Source of the DNA: Podaxis mareebaensis
Lineage: Eukaryota > Basidiomycota > Agaricomycetes > Agaricales > Agaricaceae
Length of the DNA: 64,000 nt
Reading direction: 5' to 3'
Assembly: GCA_018524725.1 (NCBI GenBank)
Contig: JAEUWP010000054.1
Span: 1 to 64,000, forward strand
The translations under genes were made by a program, and so were the position numbers. Positions 1 to 13,333 of the stretch are shown in pieces. The notes beneath the pieces are model-generated. The model saw nothing but the letters and a program-made list of their open reading frames with translations. It searched no databases and was not told the DNA's origin. Every line of letters begins with the position of its first letter. Within the stretch, counting starts at the first letter, position 1.

Positions 1-811
1 AAATCAACACCAACATAATTCCCCGCCCTATCCGCAACAAGCGGTATCCACCCCCTCTGCGAATACTCCCTCCTCACCCACCCAGGCGGCACACTCTGCA
101 TAACCTCCCTCAACCTCTCATTCCCACCCGTCGCAGGATCCCCATCCACCTCCCTCCAAAACCTCCACTCCTCCAACACATTCTCCAAAGGCAACAACGT
201 CAACCCAAAAAACAACCCTTCCGAACACCCAGCAGCAGACTCGGCTTCTTGGCCATCGCAACACAAGTACGATTCACGTACAACCTGTGGGAGCGAGAAC
301 CCGAATTGGAGTTCGATTTCTGCGAGGTCTTGTGGGAGGATACCATAATTGAGGGTGTCGCCTAGTTCGGGGTATTCGCGGTTTAGCCAGGCACGGATGC
401 GAGCCCAGGTTTTTGAGAGGGGTGGGTAGGCTTGGTGGGGGGAGAGAGGAGTGTGGGTTCGGTCCATGTGCGTTGGGAGGATAGCTCCGCCGACGGATAC
501 GGATCCTGGGCGCGAAAGGCCAGCACTACCAGAGAGGATTGTTAAAATTACTGGCTTGTAAAAATGGCGAGGAGTGGGTTTTCTTACGAGGTTGGGACGT
601 AGCCGTACGAGCTGGGACCTTGGGGTGGGTAGGTATAGACAGAGGGGCTAATGGAAGAGTCTGGGGTGTGGAAAGTGTCTGGGTTGAAAGCGTCCGGATG
701 AGACGGATGGATTGGGGAAGAGGGGGGCAGGGAGAAGGCGTCGTTTGTGCTGGTGATAGCCTGGCCCTTCCTGGAGCGCTGGGAGGAGAAAAGGTCGGCC
801 AGCCAGCCCAT
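1..811 (-). CDS. KNR4: SMI1/KNR4 family cell-wall/glucan synthesis regulator (3' end beyond window)
   Basis: Two exons on the minus strand: 811-588 and 525-1, with a 62-nt GT-AG intron. The spliced frame is continuous and runs off the window edge. The protein starts MGWLADLFSS, followed by a Ser/Pro-rich linker. It then enters a SUKH (SMI1/KNR4) domain with the family landmarks YPELGDTLNYGI, DLAEIELQFGFSLP, the DGQE stretch, FGLTLLPLENV, and WIPLVADRAGNYVGVD at the edge. In yeast, Knr4/Smi1 is a largely disordered hub protein that links the cell-integrity MAP kinase pathway to (1,3)-beta-glucan synthesis and calcineurin signalling. The same role here is inferred. The C-terminal part is not visible. 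The neighbouring SCOT gene ends 170 bp upstream on the same strand. Family assignment is firm; start choice is good because the Met opens exon 1 and no better upstream Met is needed. Confidence 0.93.
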
Positions 812-981
812 GTGTGTTGGACAGAAAACTCTGAAAGCTCAAGGTGACTTGGAAGAGCTGTTGATCAAACTCTCAAGAGCCACAACACTCATGTGGTATT
901 ATGTAACACTCCTATTCTCGTCACACTCAAGCCACCCAAAAATATAATACATCCCCTGAGCTTTCCCTTCCAGAATCCCTC

Positions 982-2977
982 TCAGAAACTCCCTAGGTGA
1001 CTGCGCACACGGAAATCACACCCGGTCTTTGCCCTCACTTCTTCCACGGTCACTCCCTCCGCCAAGTCAATCAACTCCAATTCACCAGCAGCCCGGTCCA
1101 CATCGAACACCGCGAGCTCAGTGATGATCGTGCTGACAGTCCGGGCGCCAGTCAATGGCAGCGCGCATTCTTTCAGAATCTTAGGGGCGCCGTTCTTGGA
1201 GCAGTGCTCCATTACCGCAATGACCTTGGTCTTGTCCGGGTTCGACACGAGGTCCATGGCTCCACCAATACCTGAGTAAATGAATTATTACGAAATTAGT
1301 GGAGACTAAGATGCGCTTGTCGCACTCAACGAACCTTTGAGCATCTTGCCAGGGATCATGAAGTTGGCAATATCACCAGCTTGGGAGACTTCCATAGCCT
1401 GCGGTTCCCGCGTGTGTCAGCGGAGAGCTTGTGAAAACGTTTCCGGGCCACTTACGCCGAGAATAGCAACGTCGACATGGCCACCGCGAATCATTGCAAA
1501 CGATTCACTCGAGTCTAAATAACCCCCTTCAGTCCAGAAGCGCAACTCCACAAAACATAATATGTCTCACCGAAGACCGATGCACCAGGAAGAAGCGTAA
1601 CAGTCTCTTTGCCAGCATTAATCAGATCCCTGCCCAGAAATTTTCAATCAGACATCGTGGAGCCCAGGAAGATATATCGTACTCACGCATCAAGTTTGTC
1701 CTTCGTGGGATATGGACCCATGCCAAGAATACCGTTCTCACTCTGCAACCACACAGACACACCCTTGGGCAAGTGCTCAGGAACCAGGGTTGGCATTCCA
1801 ATGCCCAAGTTGACATAGTAGCCGTCTTTGATCTCCTTTGCAGCACGAGCCGCAATCTTGTGGCGGAGGGCCTTGGCCTTTGCTTTCGCGGGATCAAGAG
1901 GCGCTTCTTCTGCTTTCCCGGAGTCGGCAACGGTGACGATTTCGATGCGTTTCTCGACTGTGGCTGGGACGATGCGATCGACATAGATACCAGGCAAGTG
2001 AATCGCGTTGGGTGAGATAGAACCAACAGGAACAATGTTCTCTGCCTGTAAAGTATTCAGCTCGTAGAAATGTCGCACACAACTCGAGGATACATACCTC
2101 GACGATAGTCAACTTGGCATTCTTCGCCATTGGTGCACTGAAGTTGTTTGACGCATATCGGAACACACAGTTCCCTACCTCATCCACCTTCCAAGCCCTC
2201 ACAAACGCAACATCTCCAGGAATAGCCGTCTCAAGTACATATCTTCTTCCATTAATCTCCCTCGCTTCCTTCTTAATCCCAGGAATTGCAATGCCGTTCT
2301 TCGCACCACCGGGGTTGTATCGCTGCGGAATCTCACCCTTTTCGATCGCGGTAGACGCGCCGGTAGGAGTGAAGAACCCGGGAATGCCGGCTGCACCTGC
2401 CCGGATACGTTCGGCAAGCGTTCCCTGAGGCACGAGTTCGAGGGTAATCTCGCCGTTAAGAAAAGCGGCTTCAAACTTCTTGTTACCACCAGGGTATGAT
2501 GCGATGAGTTTGCTAAGTTGGCCAGTATTCAATAAAAGGCCTGTGAGCGATCCGATTCGACTGCGTTAGTAACTTCGGATGTTGAGCGAGCTAGCCCAGG
2601 GTACGCACCCAATCCAGAATCAATGGTCCCGCAGTTGTTCGATACACCAGTCAAGTTCTGGACCTCGGTCCTCTTTGTCAATGCTGTTAACAACGTATCT
2701 GCGGGTGGTGCAATACGTCAGGGATAACGTTCATCGCCATCGACTAGAATCCTCACGTACCCGGCACACCAGCCAAGCCGAATCCACCAACCATCAGCAC
2801 TTGGCCAGACTTGACATCCTTAACAGCGTCTTCTGCCGACTCCCACACTTTACTCTTCTTTGGTGGCTCCGCGGGCATACTATATGCCCTAACCACAGCC
2901 AGCACGCGAATTCTAGACGCCGTGTGGCGGGCGGTTCTGGAGAGGGGCCGCGACCGTGCAAGCTGCGCGATCAACAT
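982..2977 (-). CDS. OXCT1: Succinyl-CoA:3-ketoacid CoA-transferase, mitochondrial (SCOT)
   Basis: Eight exons: 2977-2761, 2698-2609, 2540-2098, 2045-1687, 1629-1571, 1514-1456, 1398-1335, 1271-982. They give 526 residues, the usual SCOT length. The N-terminus ([18 protein letters not shown] and on) is Arg/Ser-rich without acids, as expected for a mitochondrial presequence. The alpha-like half holds [16 protein letters not shown] and [16 protein letters not shown]. The beta-like half holds [15 protein letters not shown] and the catalytic-Glu motif [10 protein letters not shown]. Near the C-terminus it has [15 protein letters not shown]. The enzyme moves CoA between succinyl-CoA and acetoacetate in the mitochondrial matrix; in fungi related transferases also act in acetate/propionyl-CoA handling, so the physiological substrate is inferred. 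It is the left, intact gene of the tandem duplication described at 5502-7105, which carries a decayed copy of exons 3-4. Confidence 0.95.
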
Positions 2978-3050
2978 GTTGATACTTGGAGAGGAACACT
3001 AGCAGTGGTTGATGTGATATGTAGGGGGGCGGTATCAGAAGGTATTGGGT

Positions 3051-3060
3051 ATTTATAAGG
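3051..3060 (-). promoter_or_regulatory. TATA-like box of the SCOT gene
   Basis: Read on the minus strand the site is CCTTATAAAT, about 75 nt upstream of the SCOT start codon at 2977. Position and sequence fit a core promoter; no transcript data were available. Confidence 0.45.
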
Positions 3061-3648
3061 ACGTGCGGTGCTCAAGCTCCCCGGAATCAGCGGACGATGT
3101 GGTACCGTCGTATGAAGAATGGAAGAGGAAGGGGGACAGGGCAGGGTGAGCAGGGACATTTGACTTATATACGGACGGGTCTATAATTGAGTGAGGATGA
3201 GAACCGACCGAACGAGTGTGGGGAACATCACTCAGTCACTCCTGCCCTCGGAACATCCATCTCCCGTAATCTCCCTCATGGCCACACTAGACAAGACTCT
3301 GCGCAGGACTATGCGTGCTTATGGCAACGATTTCTCGCGCGCGAAGGTCAGCTTCAATTGGCCGTTCTCAAGCAGTGGCGACAAAGATAATTCCGGAACA
3401 CCTCCGTTGACATCTGATGATATGTCCTCGGACAGGTGACTGTTATGTCATCGTCATCTCCAGCTCAGGCACTGCTAAGCATTTCACCGGCGTTGCTCAC
3501 CTCTGCTCAGCTCCAGTAGGGATGAAAATCCGTCCAAACGCCATCAAGTTACGGATCCAAGACGACAAGGAGCTACCATACACGCACCATCGCCATCACC
3601 CAATGCTATGCTACCCATACTGTATCAGGTCTAGGCTACCTGTTGCGC

Positions 3649-3656
3649 TATATAAA
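3649..3656 (+). promoter_or_regulatory. TATA box of the F-box-like gene
   Basis: TATATAAA followed by a C-rich stretch, about 48 nt before the start codon at 3704. The distance implies a very short 5' leader. Confidence 0.5.
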
Positions 3657-3703
3657 CCCCCACTCCTATCTTCGACCGCCCCTAGTAACTACCAACCCAT
3701 ACA

Positions 3704-5237
3704 ATGGCTGCTTTGGAAGACCTGCCTATCGAAATCGTTCTCGAGATTGTAAAATTCGTGAGTAAATTAATCCATCTACTCGTGCAGGTTTGAAGGAAAT
3801 ACACTGACCCACTATCGCTACTACCAGTCTACACCAATAAATCCAACGGGAGACCGCATCGGAAAAGACGACCTCTGCAAACTCCGTCTCGTCTCAAGGC
3901 GCCTAAATGCCGCCGTCTCTCCCGTCCTTTTCGCTGAGGTTCGCCTAGGCTTTGACGACGCCGATACCCCTGAACCCGATCCTGCGCCAGATTGCTCCAG
4001 ATGTCAGGAGATCATCATCGCTCTGGCAAATGGCTCCACTCGGGTGTTTGAACACACTCAAAGAATAGAACTCTGTACACAAAAGTTATACTGGACCAAC
4101 GACGACTGCAGAGCAGGACTCGCCGAATTAAAAGATCTCGTCGTTGATAAAATATTCGATGCCATTTCATCACTAAAGAACCTTCGCACCGTCAGATACT
4201 TCTGCAACCCCAAGCATGATCCAGAAGCACTCGGAATCGAATTCATCCGTGCCCTCAGCATACTCCCTTCTTTCGAGGGCTTCACCTACCTCCAATTCCC
4301 CGACAATCCTCCCCCCTCATTCACACTCCAACCCCTCCGCAACCTCACCGTTTTCCATGCCTTCTGGAGCTGGGACAAACCAGTCCACCTCATCCCCGAA
4401 CTTGCCGCCCTCCTCACACGCTGTCCCAACCTATCCGAACTTTACCTTGGCGGGGGTCCCTCGAGCACACACAACGATGCCACATTCCATGAAATATTCG
4501 CCAGACTTGATGAAACCAACGACATGGTTCTGAAACTCAAAAAGTTGGATCTACACGGCGTGCTGGTCACTCCGGGCGATATCAAAAAGCACATCCGACA
4601 CCTCCAAGAACTTACCTTCCTCAGAATCACAAACAACCCAGCTCCGGAGGCGCCAACAGTCTTCGGCTCCATCTGCTCAATCCTCCAACAACACGCGATA
4701 TTCCTCAAAGGCATATCAACTGATACAGTCAACGACCCTGCCTTCTTATCATACCTCACTTCATATTCTGGTCTAACTCAGCTCAAGCTGGGAGGGCAAG
4801 ATCGATCCACAGATACCCCAGGTGTCGTGGAGAGAGTATATACCCAAGTGTTACCGAAACATAAAGAGACATTGGAAGATCTGCAATTGGGTACACCCAA
4901 GGTGGACGTGTGGTGTGAGACACCCACAAAAGAACAACTGGCGGAATTGGTCAAGTGTCAGAAATTGAGAAGGTTGGAGGTTTGTACGGTGCTACCTGGT
5001 GGTGATACTGCGATTTTCGTACGTCTTCTACTCCCTTTTTCCCTGGGGAGAAATAGAACACTTGCTAACCACTCCACGGTATAGGAAAAATGGTTTGAAG
5101 TTGGTTTGCAGCTCCCGAATTTGGCGCATTTGATGTTGGTCCCGAATCTGGCGCCGTCGGTGACGATGCTGGTGATGAAGTCACACAAGCTAAGGAAGGA
5201 GGTTGTGAAAAGGTTTAGAGAAGAGCGAGGAATGAGG
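3704..5237 (+). CDS. F-box-like domain protein
   Basis: Three exons: 3704-3757, 3828-5018, 5085-5237; 465 residues. The N-terminus carries an F-box-like helix set: MAALEDLPIEIVLEIVKF in exon 1, then DDLCKLRLVSRRLNAAV and SPVLFAEVRL in exon 2. This is the classic pattern of the many basidiomycete F-box-like proteins. The rest is Leu-rich with loosely repeating segments such as CPNLSELYLGG and LKKLDLHGVLV, suggesting leucine-rich-repeat-like substrate recognition. Such proteins usually bind Skp1 and choose targets for SCF ubiquitin ligases; the target here is unknown. A decayed paralogue lies at 6454-7105, created by tandem duplication. Splice sites are canonical and the frame is intact. Confidence 0.85.
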
Positions 5238-5501
5238 TTTAGGGTTAATAATGATTGAGGTGTTGAAGCCGCTCTGAAAATGTAATTCTTTTCTTTCGCC
5301 GCGCAGAAACCGTCATGGACATATTGTAAGGTGTTCTACACCTCACTTCTCTGAAAAACAGAAAAGATCTGCATCTGAAATGATATGGAAACTGGAGCTT
5401 CGCTCACTCAGGCCCGAAGTCCCCTCCCTCCTGCCTTCCCCCCTCGTAGTATTGGTATTCTACCTTCAAACGACCAAGTAACTGGGTTTTTCGAATGGTG
5501 C

Positions 5502-6143
5502 AAATCACCCATAAGGATCCAATAACTCGCCCTCCACGATCGAGCATCACCCCCCGCTCTTCCAGCTCGCCTAATACCACTCACGCGTCCACCAGTTGAT
5601 TGTGAGGAACCATGAACTTCATCTATGGGTTGCTGATGATTCTGCACCATCTCCATATCATTCTTATCCCACAGACCTTCGAGGGCTTCTGCAAAATCTC
5701 CCACCGTCAGTTCGGCAATATTGGGCTTCGAAAGGACATATTGGGAGATGGCTTTGATACAGCTGAGCTATAGAAACACAACTTGAGCCCAATTCCCTCC
5801 TAGATATTGGGCTAACTCACATCCATCAGCAGCGTCACCCCCGTTGGCAGCACTCTTTCCCTTCTTCCCCTTGCCCTTGGCCGGAGATGGTCTTGATTAA
5901 GAGTAAATCAGTTCACCATGAGGTTTGAAAGTAGTCGCATCTTCCTCAGCACGTTTCACAGAAGCCGCTTCGTCTGTGTAGTACCCTGAAGGAACCCACT
6001 TCGAGTCAACAACAGTAGTGCGACAAGGTTCCCAGCGTACCTGAAGGAATGAATCTTGCCAAAACTTCTTCAGCATCATCGACTGTAGAGGATAATGCGA
6101 ACTTTCGAAATATCGTAAATTGAGATACTGGGCGAAGCCCCCA
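5502..6143 (-). pseudogene. Decayed HAT1 copy (inner arm of tandem duplication)
   Basis: This stretch aligns with the intact HAT1 gene at 8034-9836 in three blocks. 5502-5560 matches the HAT1 3' end near 7965-8025. About 5565-5820 matches the exon at 8383-8690, sharing NDMEM and NHQQ motifs and a Gly/Arg-rich tail. About 5825-6143 matches the region 9150-9455, sharing TTVVD, GYYTDEA and FKP-GELIYSY. Compared with HAT1 it lacks about 8026-8470 and 8748-9150. This removes the end of the protein and the catalytic acetyl-CoA-binding exons, and the N-terminal exons are missing too. Blocks were aligned by eye. It cannot make a working acetyltransferase. Its right end joins directly to SCOT sequence at about 6143-6150. 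Confidence 0.85.
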
Positions 6144-6149
6144 GAAGCG

Positions 6150-6418
6150 AGACAATGCGGTCGACATAGATGCCAGACAAGTGAATTGTGTTGAGTGAGA
6201 TAGAGCCAACAGGAACAATGTTCTCTGCCTGTAAAGTATTCTGCACGTAGAAATGTCGCATTTAACTGGAGGGTAGGCATCTCGACGATAGTCGGCTTGG
6301 CATTCTTCGCCGTTAATATATCGGAGCACACAGTTCCCCACCTCCTCACAAACGCAACATCTCCAGGGATCTCAAGCACATATCTCCTTCCATCAATCTC
6401 CCTCGCTCCCTTCCTCCC
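6150..6418 (-). pseudogene. Decayed SCOT fragment
   Basis: The segment matches SCOT 1968-2310, covering the start of exon 4, the intron 3 region and the end of exon 3. Shared peptides include [17 protein letters not shown] and [11 protein letters not shown]. Several small deletions relative to the intact gene break the frame, for example about 20 bp after AKNA and 16 bp near VGNCV. No start, presequence or catalytic Glu motif is present. At about 6418 it runs straight into the 5' flank of the F-box copy. This means the SCOT 5' half and the old intergenic region were deleted. Confidence 0.85.
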
Positions 6419-6453
6419 ATCTTCGACCCCGTCAGTAACTACCAACCCACACC

Positions 6454-7105
6454 ATGGCTGCTTTTGAGGACCTACCTATCGAAATCATCCTCGAGACTGT
6501 AAAATCAACCCATTTACCTTCAGGGTTGAAGGAAAAACATTGATCAACTATCGCTCCTACCAGTCTACGCCAATAAGCCCAACAGGAGAGCACATTGGAA
6601 AAGACGACCTCTGCAAACTCCGTCTCGTCTCAAGGCGCCTAAATGCCGTCGTCTCTTTCGTCATTTTCGCTGAGGTCCGTCTAACATTTGACGATGCCGA
6701 TAGGTGTGAACCCTATCCTGCACCCGATTGTTCGAGATGCCACGAGGGATAATCGTCGCCCTGGCGAATGGCTCCACTCGCGTGTTCAAACATACTCAAA
6801 GATTCGGACACTATACACGGAAGCTGTACCGGACCGACGACGATCGCAGAGCAGGACTCGCCGAACTAAAGAATCTCGTCGTTGATAAAATATTCGGCGC
6901 CATTTCATCATTAAAGAACCTTCGCACCGCCAAATACTTCTGCAACCCTAAATACAATCCGAAAGCACTTGGGATCAAATTCATCCGTGCCCTCAGCACG
7001 CTCCCTTCCTTCGAGGGCTTCACCTACCTTCGACAAACCTGCCATAGACATACCCTAGAGTGTTTTTCACCTCACTTCTCTGAAAAGCAGAATCATCCGC
7101 ATCTG
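6454..7105 (+). pseudogene. Decayed copy of the F-box-like gene
   Basis: The copy begins MAAFEDLPIEIILETVK, nearly the same as the intact gene at 3704. A deletion of about 11 bp after TGTAAAAT removes the intron-1 5' splice site. An extra base near 6745 turns CQEIII into CHEG followed by a stop at 6752. Coding similarity resumes in another frame (KLYRTDDDRRAGLAELKNL and on) up to about 7030. From there it jumps into sequence matching the 3' flank of the intact gene (around 5306 onward), losing the Leu-rich C-terminal part. With a lost donor, a frameshift and an internal deletion it is not a functional gene, though transcription cannot be excluded. Confidence 0.88.
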
Positions 7106-8033
7106 AAACGACGATGAAAGCTGGAACTCAGCTAGCCAGCACCCATGAGACCCTTCGTCCCCCGTGCAGTATCAGCATTTGCCTGCAAACAGTCACTCAA
7201 CAGAGGCCTTCAAATCTCCGAAGCTACAACGCTCGAACTCATCCACCTGAGCTCCTCTGATCATATCCATGAATTGTTCTCGCAAAGGCTCACTTCTATC
7301 CCAGTAAGCATCCCTCGCTCATGCTCGATCGAACGGGACACCTGGATTCTTCACATACGGAATGGCTGGAAACTACGAATCAGCTCGCTGGCTTTGAAGT
7401 GTAATCACTCTTACAACGGCAGGATTCAGATGGGGGATATGGGCCAAGTTACCTCGTTGGACAATAACAAGATTCAGTGGGGACGCACAACGCGAGATTC
7501 AGAATTACTTGTCATCCAGAGTTGCGAGTGTCTTTGTATCTCGTAGGTATTTGCTATCTCAACGAACGCAGGAAGGGACTTGCGGCCCAGAAAATAGGGT
7601 AAAATTCAGAACCAACCAGCTAGTAATCATCGAAGGGCTCCTTATGATTGTCCGTGGATCCTTTTCATGTTGTGCTGAACAGTCTGTGGATGACTAGCTC
7701 AACGTGAGCAGTCAAGCAAGTGGGAAGAACGTTTGATGTAATTGCCTGTAAGCACGTCTCATCTGGTATAGAATGAGATTCCCAGAGGCGCGGTCTGAGT
7801 GAACAACCCAAAGAGTTCCGAACTGCTGCGGAAGCACTGGCAGACAGATGGTGCAATGCTGAACGGTAGTATTACTGAATGCTTTATGGATCCTGAGTCC
7901 AAGAGAAACTACACAGTTGGTCATCATGACACCTTTCGGAAAACATAAATACGAGCAAATGCGCAATCACCCATAAGTATCCAATAACTCACCCTCCACC
8001 ACTTGGCATCACCCCCGACCAACGCCGTAGGCG
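7106..8033. other. Non-coding flank between F-box pseudogene and HAT1
   Basis: The first part (7106-7200) resembles the flank after the intact F-box gene (5370-5480). 7965-8025 resembles 5502-5560. The piece between has no counterpart in the other arm, so it was either lost there or inserted here. I see no convincing gene in it. Confidence 0.5.
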
Positions 8034-9836
<1,803 letters not shown>

Positions 9837-11731
9837 GGGAATAAATGCCCGATAGTTGAGTGATAAATTACAATGGCGCAGTGAGGAGGCGAAGGCTGAG
9901 CGCTGAGCGCACAACGAAACGGGATGGTAATAAACCCACAAAGAGACGCGTTGTTTGGCACCGTGTGCGTGATCGGCGTCTAACATATTGCCTAACATAT
10001 TGGGTGCATACAAATACTGTAACTATTTACACAACGTTTCTGCGATACTGGCTACAGTTGCACCAGCTAAAGACTAATGGTTGGTAGTGGCTTCCACCCC
10101 AAAGTTGAAAGGAGTAAAGATAAACACCAGCTCGAACGATGATCCGTGAAGTTCAGCGCAACGTATCGCTAATCATGGCGCCAACCTGAACTGCCACAAC
10201 CCCCAACCCTAGTGCTTGGATATTTTCAAATGTCAACGACGAGGTGACTGTCAAGGCTAATGCCACTGAACGGACTTAAACTTGCGCACGCCAGTCGAGG
10301 AAACCTATCCCGGTTCTGCCCTGTCTCGAGACCACCACAAATAGCAATCGTCCCCGTATCCAATGGGAAAATATGCTATCTCGACTGCGCTTGTTGAAGC
10401 TTTCTCGGACTCTATGGGGACGGGACTAAACGAGCTTATACGACGGAGACTGTAATATCCAGTCCAAACGAATTCCCGCAGCCGGGGCATATAGACGGGG
10501 GGAAGTAGTCATATGGCAGCTGAAAATCAACCGAAGTGAGTGCACCGAGATCATCGATCAACGCCTGCAATCCAAAGGAAAGCGATGGCACTATCCCTAA
10601 CAACGAGGGAGAGACATTTGGCCAGACAACCATGTTACGAAAACTAACATAGTAGGTGAGAGTGAGGTGGGAGTGGAGGCTTGATCAGCTCAGAATCCAA
10701 TACTCTGCCTGGGAGGGAGACGATTCATTGGCCTGCTGAGTGGGTTATGACCGCGGTCCGGGGAAGTAGAGCACAGTATCTGAGCTGGGTATTGCGAGAA
10801 GAAACTTGCATAAACACCGCCAACTTGTTTTCCTCCTTTCACGCTCCACATACCCAGTCACGACAGCTGCACCGGTTGAAAGGGAGCATCGGTTGAGAGA
10901 ATCTGGATGGCGGCTCTTGTCTTGATGGTAATGACCCCGGAAGGCATCTCAGGTTGAGGATTTGATTGAAGGCAGGGTGGAAAAAGCTCCGCAGAACTTT
11001 GGCATTTGCGAGCCTGCAGAAAGTTCCTGGATGTACAATGCAGTCGAATGGGAGCGAATAGCGAAGGTGAGGAAGTGGCCAAGTTGTTCTTCTGGGAAGT
11101 CTCATAGAAGAAGATCCATTTCGTCTGCGCCACCGAATTAACGTAGCATTTATGGCCCTTTTCCAAGTGGCAATCGATAACCGTCTAGTTAGAAGTCAGA
11201 ATTGAACGTGGACGGCGCTCTGTTGCAATGGTCGTCGCCAAAGACAAAAGGTTAAGATCGACAAAGAGAGGCTTACGGAACGAACTAGATCATCGACGTT
11301 ACAGATGCCGATCAACTAATATACATACGTAACCTTCAGATTTAGATTGTAGGACTTGAATATAGACACAGATGGGAAGGAGGAGGATGGCTGCGGCGAG
11401 AGATTGGCTTGAAGAGATCGGGGGAGCCTGATTGGGATTTGGCTGTTTGATTTTCAGAGTTTTGTTCGAGAAATTAGAATTAAATTTGTCCTCCGCCCAG
11501 GAATTTCCACCGGGGTTAGTAGGCGCCTAGTGTCTTCATGTATTTATTTTCTTCTCGTTCCGGCGTTTTTGCGTCATACCGGAATCTTGGAATCGTTGCG
11601 GGGAAATGCAAGAAATCGCGCGGGAAACACGGGCTAAAATAGAGGCAGATACGTTAGTGGAGGTTAACAATTGCATTAGCTGGTACTAAAGTACAGTCGC
11701 GCGTAACACATAACATCAAACATTAGACTCC
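9837..11731. other. Intergenic region upstream of HAT1
   Basis: About 1.9 kb without a gene I can support. A minus-strand stretch at 10305-10633 has two adjacent protein-like frames, one including CPGCGNSFGLD and another WWSRDRAEPG. No splice model joins them, and I do not recognise a family. Confidence 0.4.
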
Positions 11732-13333
11732 TCAGAATGCATCGCCTCCATTGTGCCTCCACCGAGGCATCCTCATCTCGTCAACTCCCTCGTGAATTAT
11801 GAAATGAGGTGTATGGTTCTCCCGAAACATGATTATCGCACGCTTGAGTAGGTCCTTGCACTTGATGAGCTCGGGGATACCAGTTCCTGTTCCAGAGACG
11901 AAAAAATCGAGATGAAGATGTTGTAATGCAGGTACAAGCGTAGCAGTGTCTAGCCATTGCTCCTATAACAAGGAATGAGTGAAAGAGAAGTGGCAACAAT
12001 GGAAAGAAAACACCTACAAACGAGGTTGCATTATTTTCTGCTAACTCCTCGTCCGTGATGGTGATTCGAACTTTGAGAACCCTGAGCCCCAGACACGAGG
12101 CAAGTGCCTGTTTGAATTGCTCGTTGGTCGCGTAGTCACCCCAGGGACGTACTGGTGCATCCATATTCAGGCTCAGCTCTTCCAAGGAGTTTCGATGTCT
12201 GACCAAAACGCGTGGGAAGAACTCTTCTGGTTGCTTGGACGGGTCTGTAGGCTCAAAGGGGCGAAGAAGGCCAACTTGTAAGCATCGTAGAGACGAATAA
12301 GACTCGAGGTAGTCCCTTAAAGGAAGACTAATCTCGTCAGCGCGAACATCTTCCAGGCGAATTCCTGCTTTTCGGAGCTCGGCCCAGCAATGGCCAGAGG
12401 AATCCTTGTTCCGATCCATTGTGAGTGCGCGAAGGTTTCGAAGGTGAGGGACGTTTCGACTAATATCGTCGGCGGTCACTGTGAGGTCCCGTATTCGGAG
12501 TTCTTTCAAGGAGAGAGGTTCGGGTATTAACTGGGTGATCCGGGGAAGAATGTTGCCCAGACGTGTTCCATGTCTGCTGGTCCATTGCCACGGCAAATAC
12601 AGTTCAAGCACCTCCATGTGGGATTGGTGTAGCAATAACTGTGCGGCTTGTGAAACCGAGTTCCTGATATCCGGGAGTGACATCTGAGGGTGCCATTTGA
12701 CTTGGAGCTCGTGGATAGTTGGCAAGTCACGGAATGGTCCAATGTCAACTGGGGAGACAGAGACGGCAACTTCAATGCGGATTTTGACTGAAGTCTGTGC
12801 CGACTTCAAAAGAGACAGTATTTCGGATACGAGACGTCCACTGTAGCAGCAGCTAACGGAAGAAAATCGCAGCCTGACAAGGTTATTTCAGTTGTCGCGG
12901 CGCCACAATGACTGATTGTCACTTACTCGAGGCTTTGAAGGTTCTTTAAACCCAAGGATTCCGTCATAACTGCAATCAAATTCTTTGAGGCTTGCCCTTC
13001 AATTTCCAGATGATCCCACATGGTAACATCCAAACGCAATCGTCGAGTGTGGTGGTCAAGGATATGAGTGGAACCGCGTTGGGTTCTCAGCAGTGGAAAT
13101 CTCGTGTCGCGAAGTTCGCCAATGTCGCAGACGCGCTTGGGGAGACGGCAAATAGAGAAAAAAATGGAAGGAGCGACAGCATCATAAAACTGCTTTGATG
13201 CAAGACGCAGCGACTTCAATGTGCAGGAGGGGCCATCAGAAGACTTTTGTAGCGCCGTCTCCGAGAACGTAGAGGAGGGGGCGCTCGCGAAATCAGTGAT
13301 TAGTGAAAGGAGTTCGTTAGAGAGTGTTGACAT
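11732..13333 (-). CDS. F-box/LRR-like protein
   Basis: Three exons: 13333-12927, 12873-12018, 11962-11732; 497 residues. The N-terminus has an F-box-like helix, MSTLSNELLSLITDFASAP, followed by LKSLRLASKQFYDAVAPSI, the usual arrangement in fungal F-box-like proteins. The body has Leu-rich segments such as LKELRIRDLTV, VPHLRNLRALTMDRN and YSSLRCLQVGLLRP, consistent with degenerate leucine-rich repeats. It probably serves as a substrate adaptor of an SCF ubiquitin ligase, but the target is unknown. It shares only the general plan with the gene at 3704-5237 and is not an obvious recent duplicate. Introns are 53 and 55 nt with canonical ends and the frame holds throughout. Confidence 0.82.

Larger units (their letters stand above)
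2978..3703. other. Divergent intergenic region between SCOT and the F-box gene
   Basis: 726 bp separate the two start codons, which point away from each other. TATA-like boxes lie near each end (3051-3060 for SCOT, 3649-3656 for the F-box gene). I see no further gene or conserved element between them. Confidence 0.5.

Noticed and set aside
5408..6445. Separate novel minus-strand genes at 5408-5704 and 5897-6445
   Set aside because: Their peptides match HAT1 and SCOT exons out of context; explained as duplicated, decayed copies.
10305..10633. Protein-like minus-strand frames with CPGCGNSFGLD and WWSRDRAEPG
   Set aside because: Two short frames overlap without a workable splice junction, and no family is recognised; not enough for a gene call.
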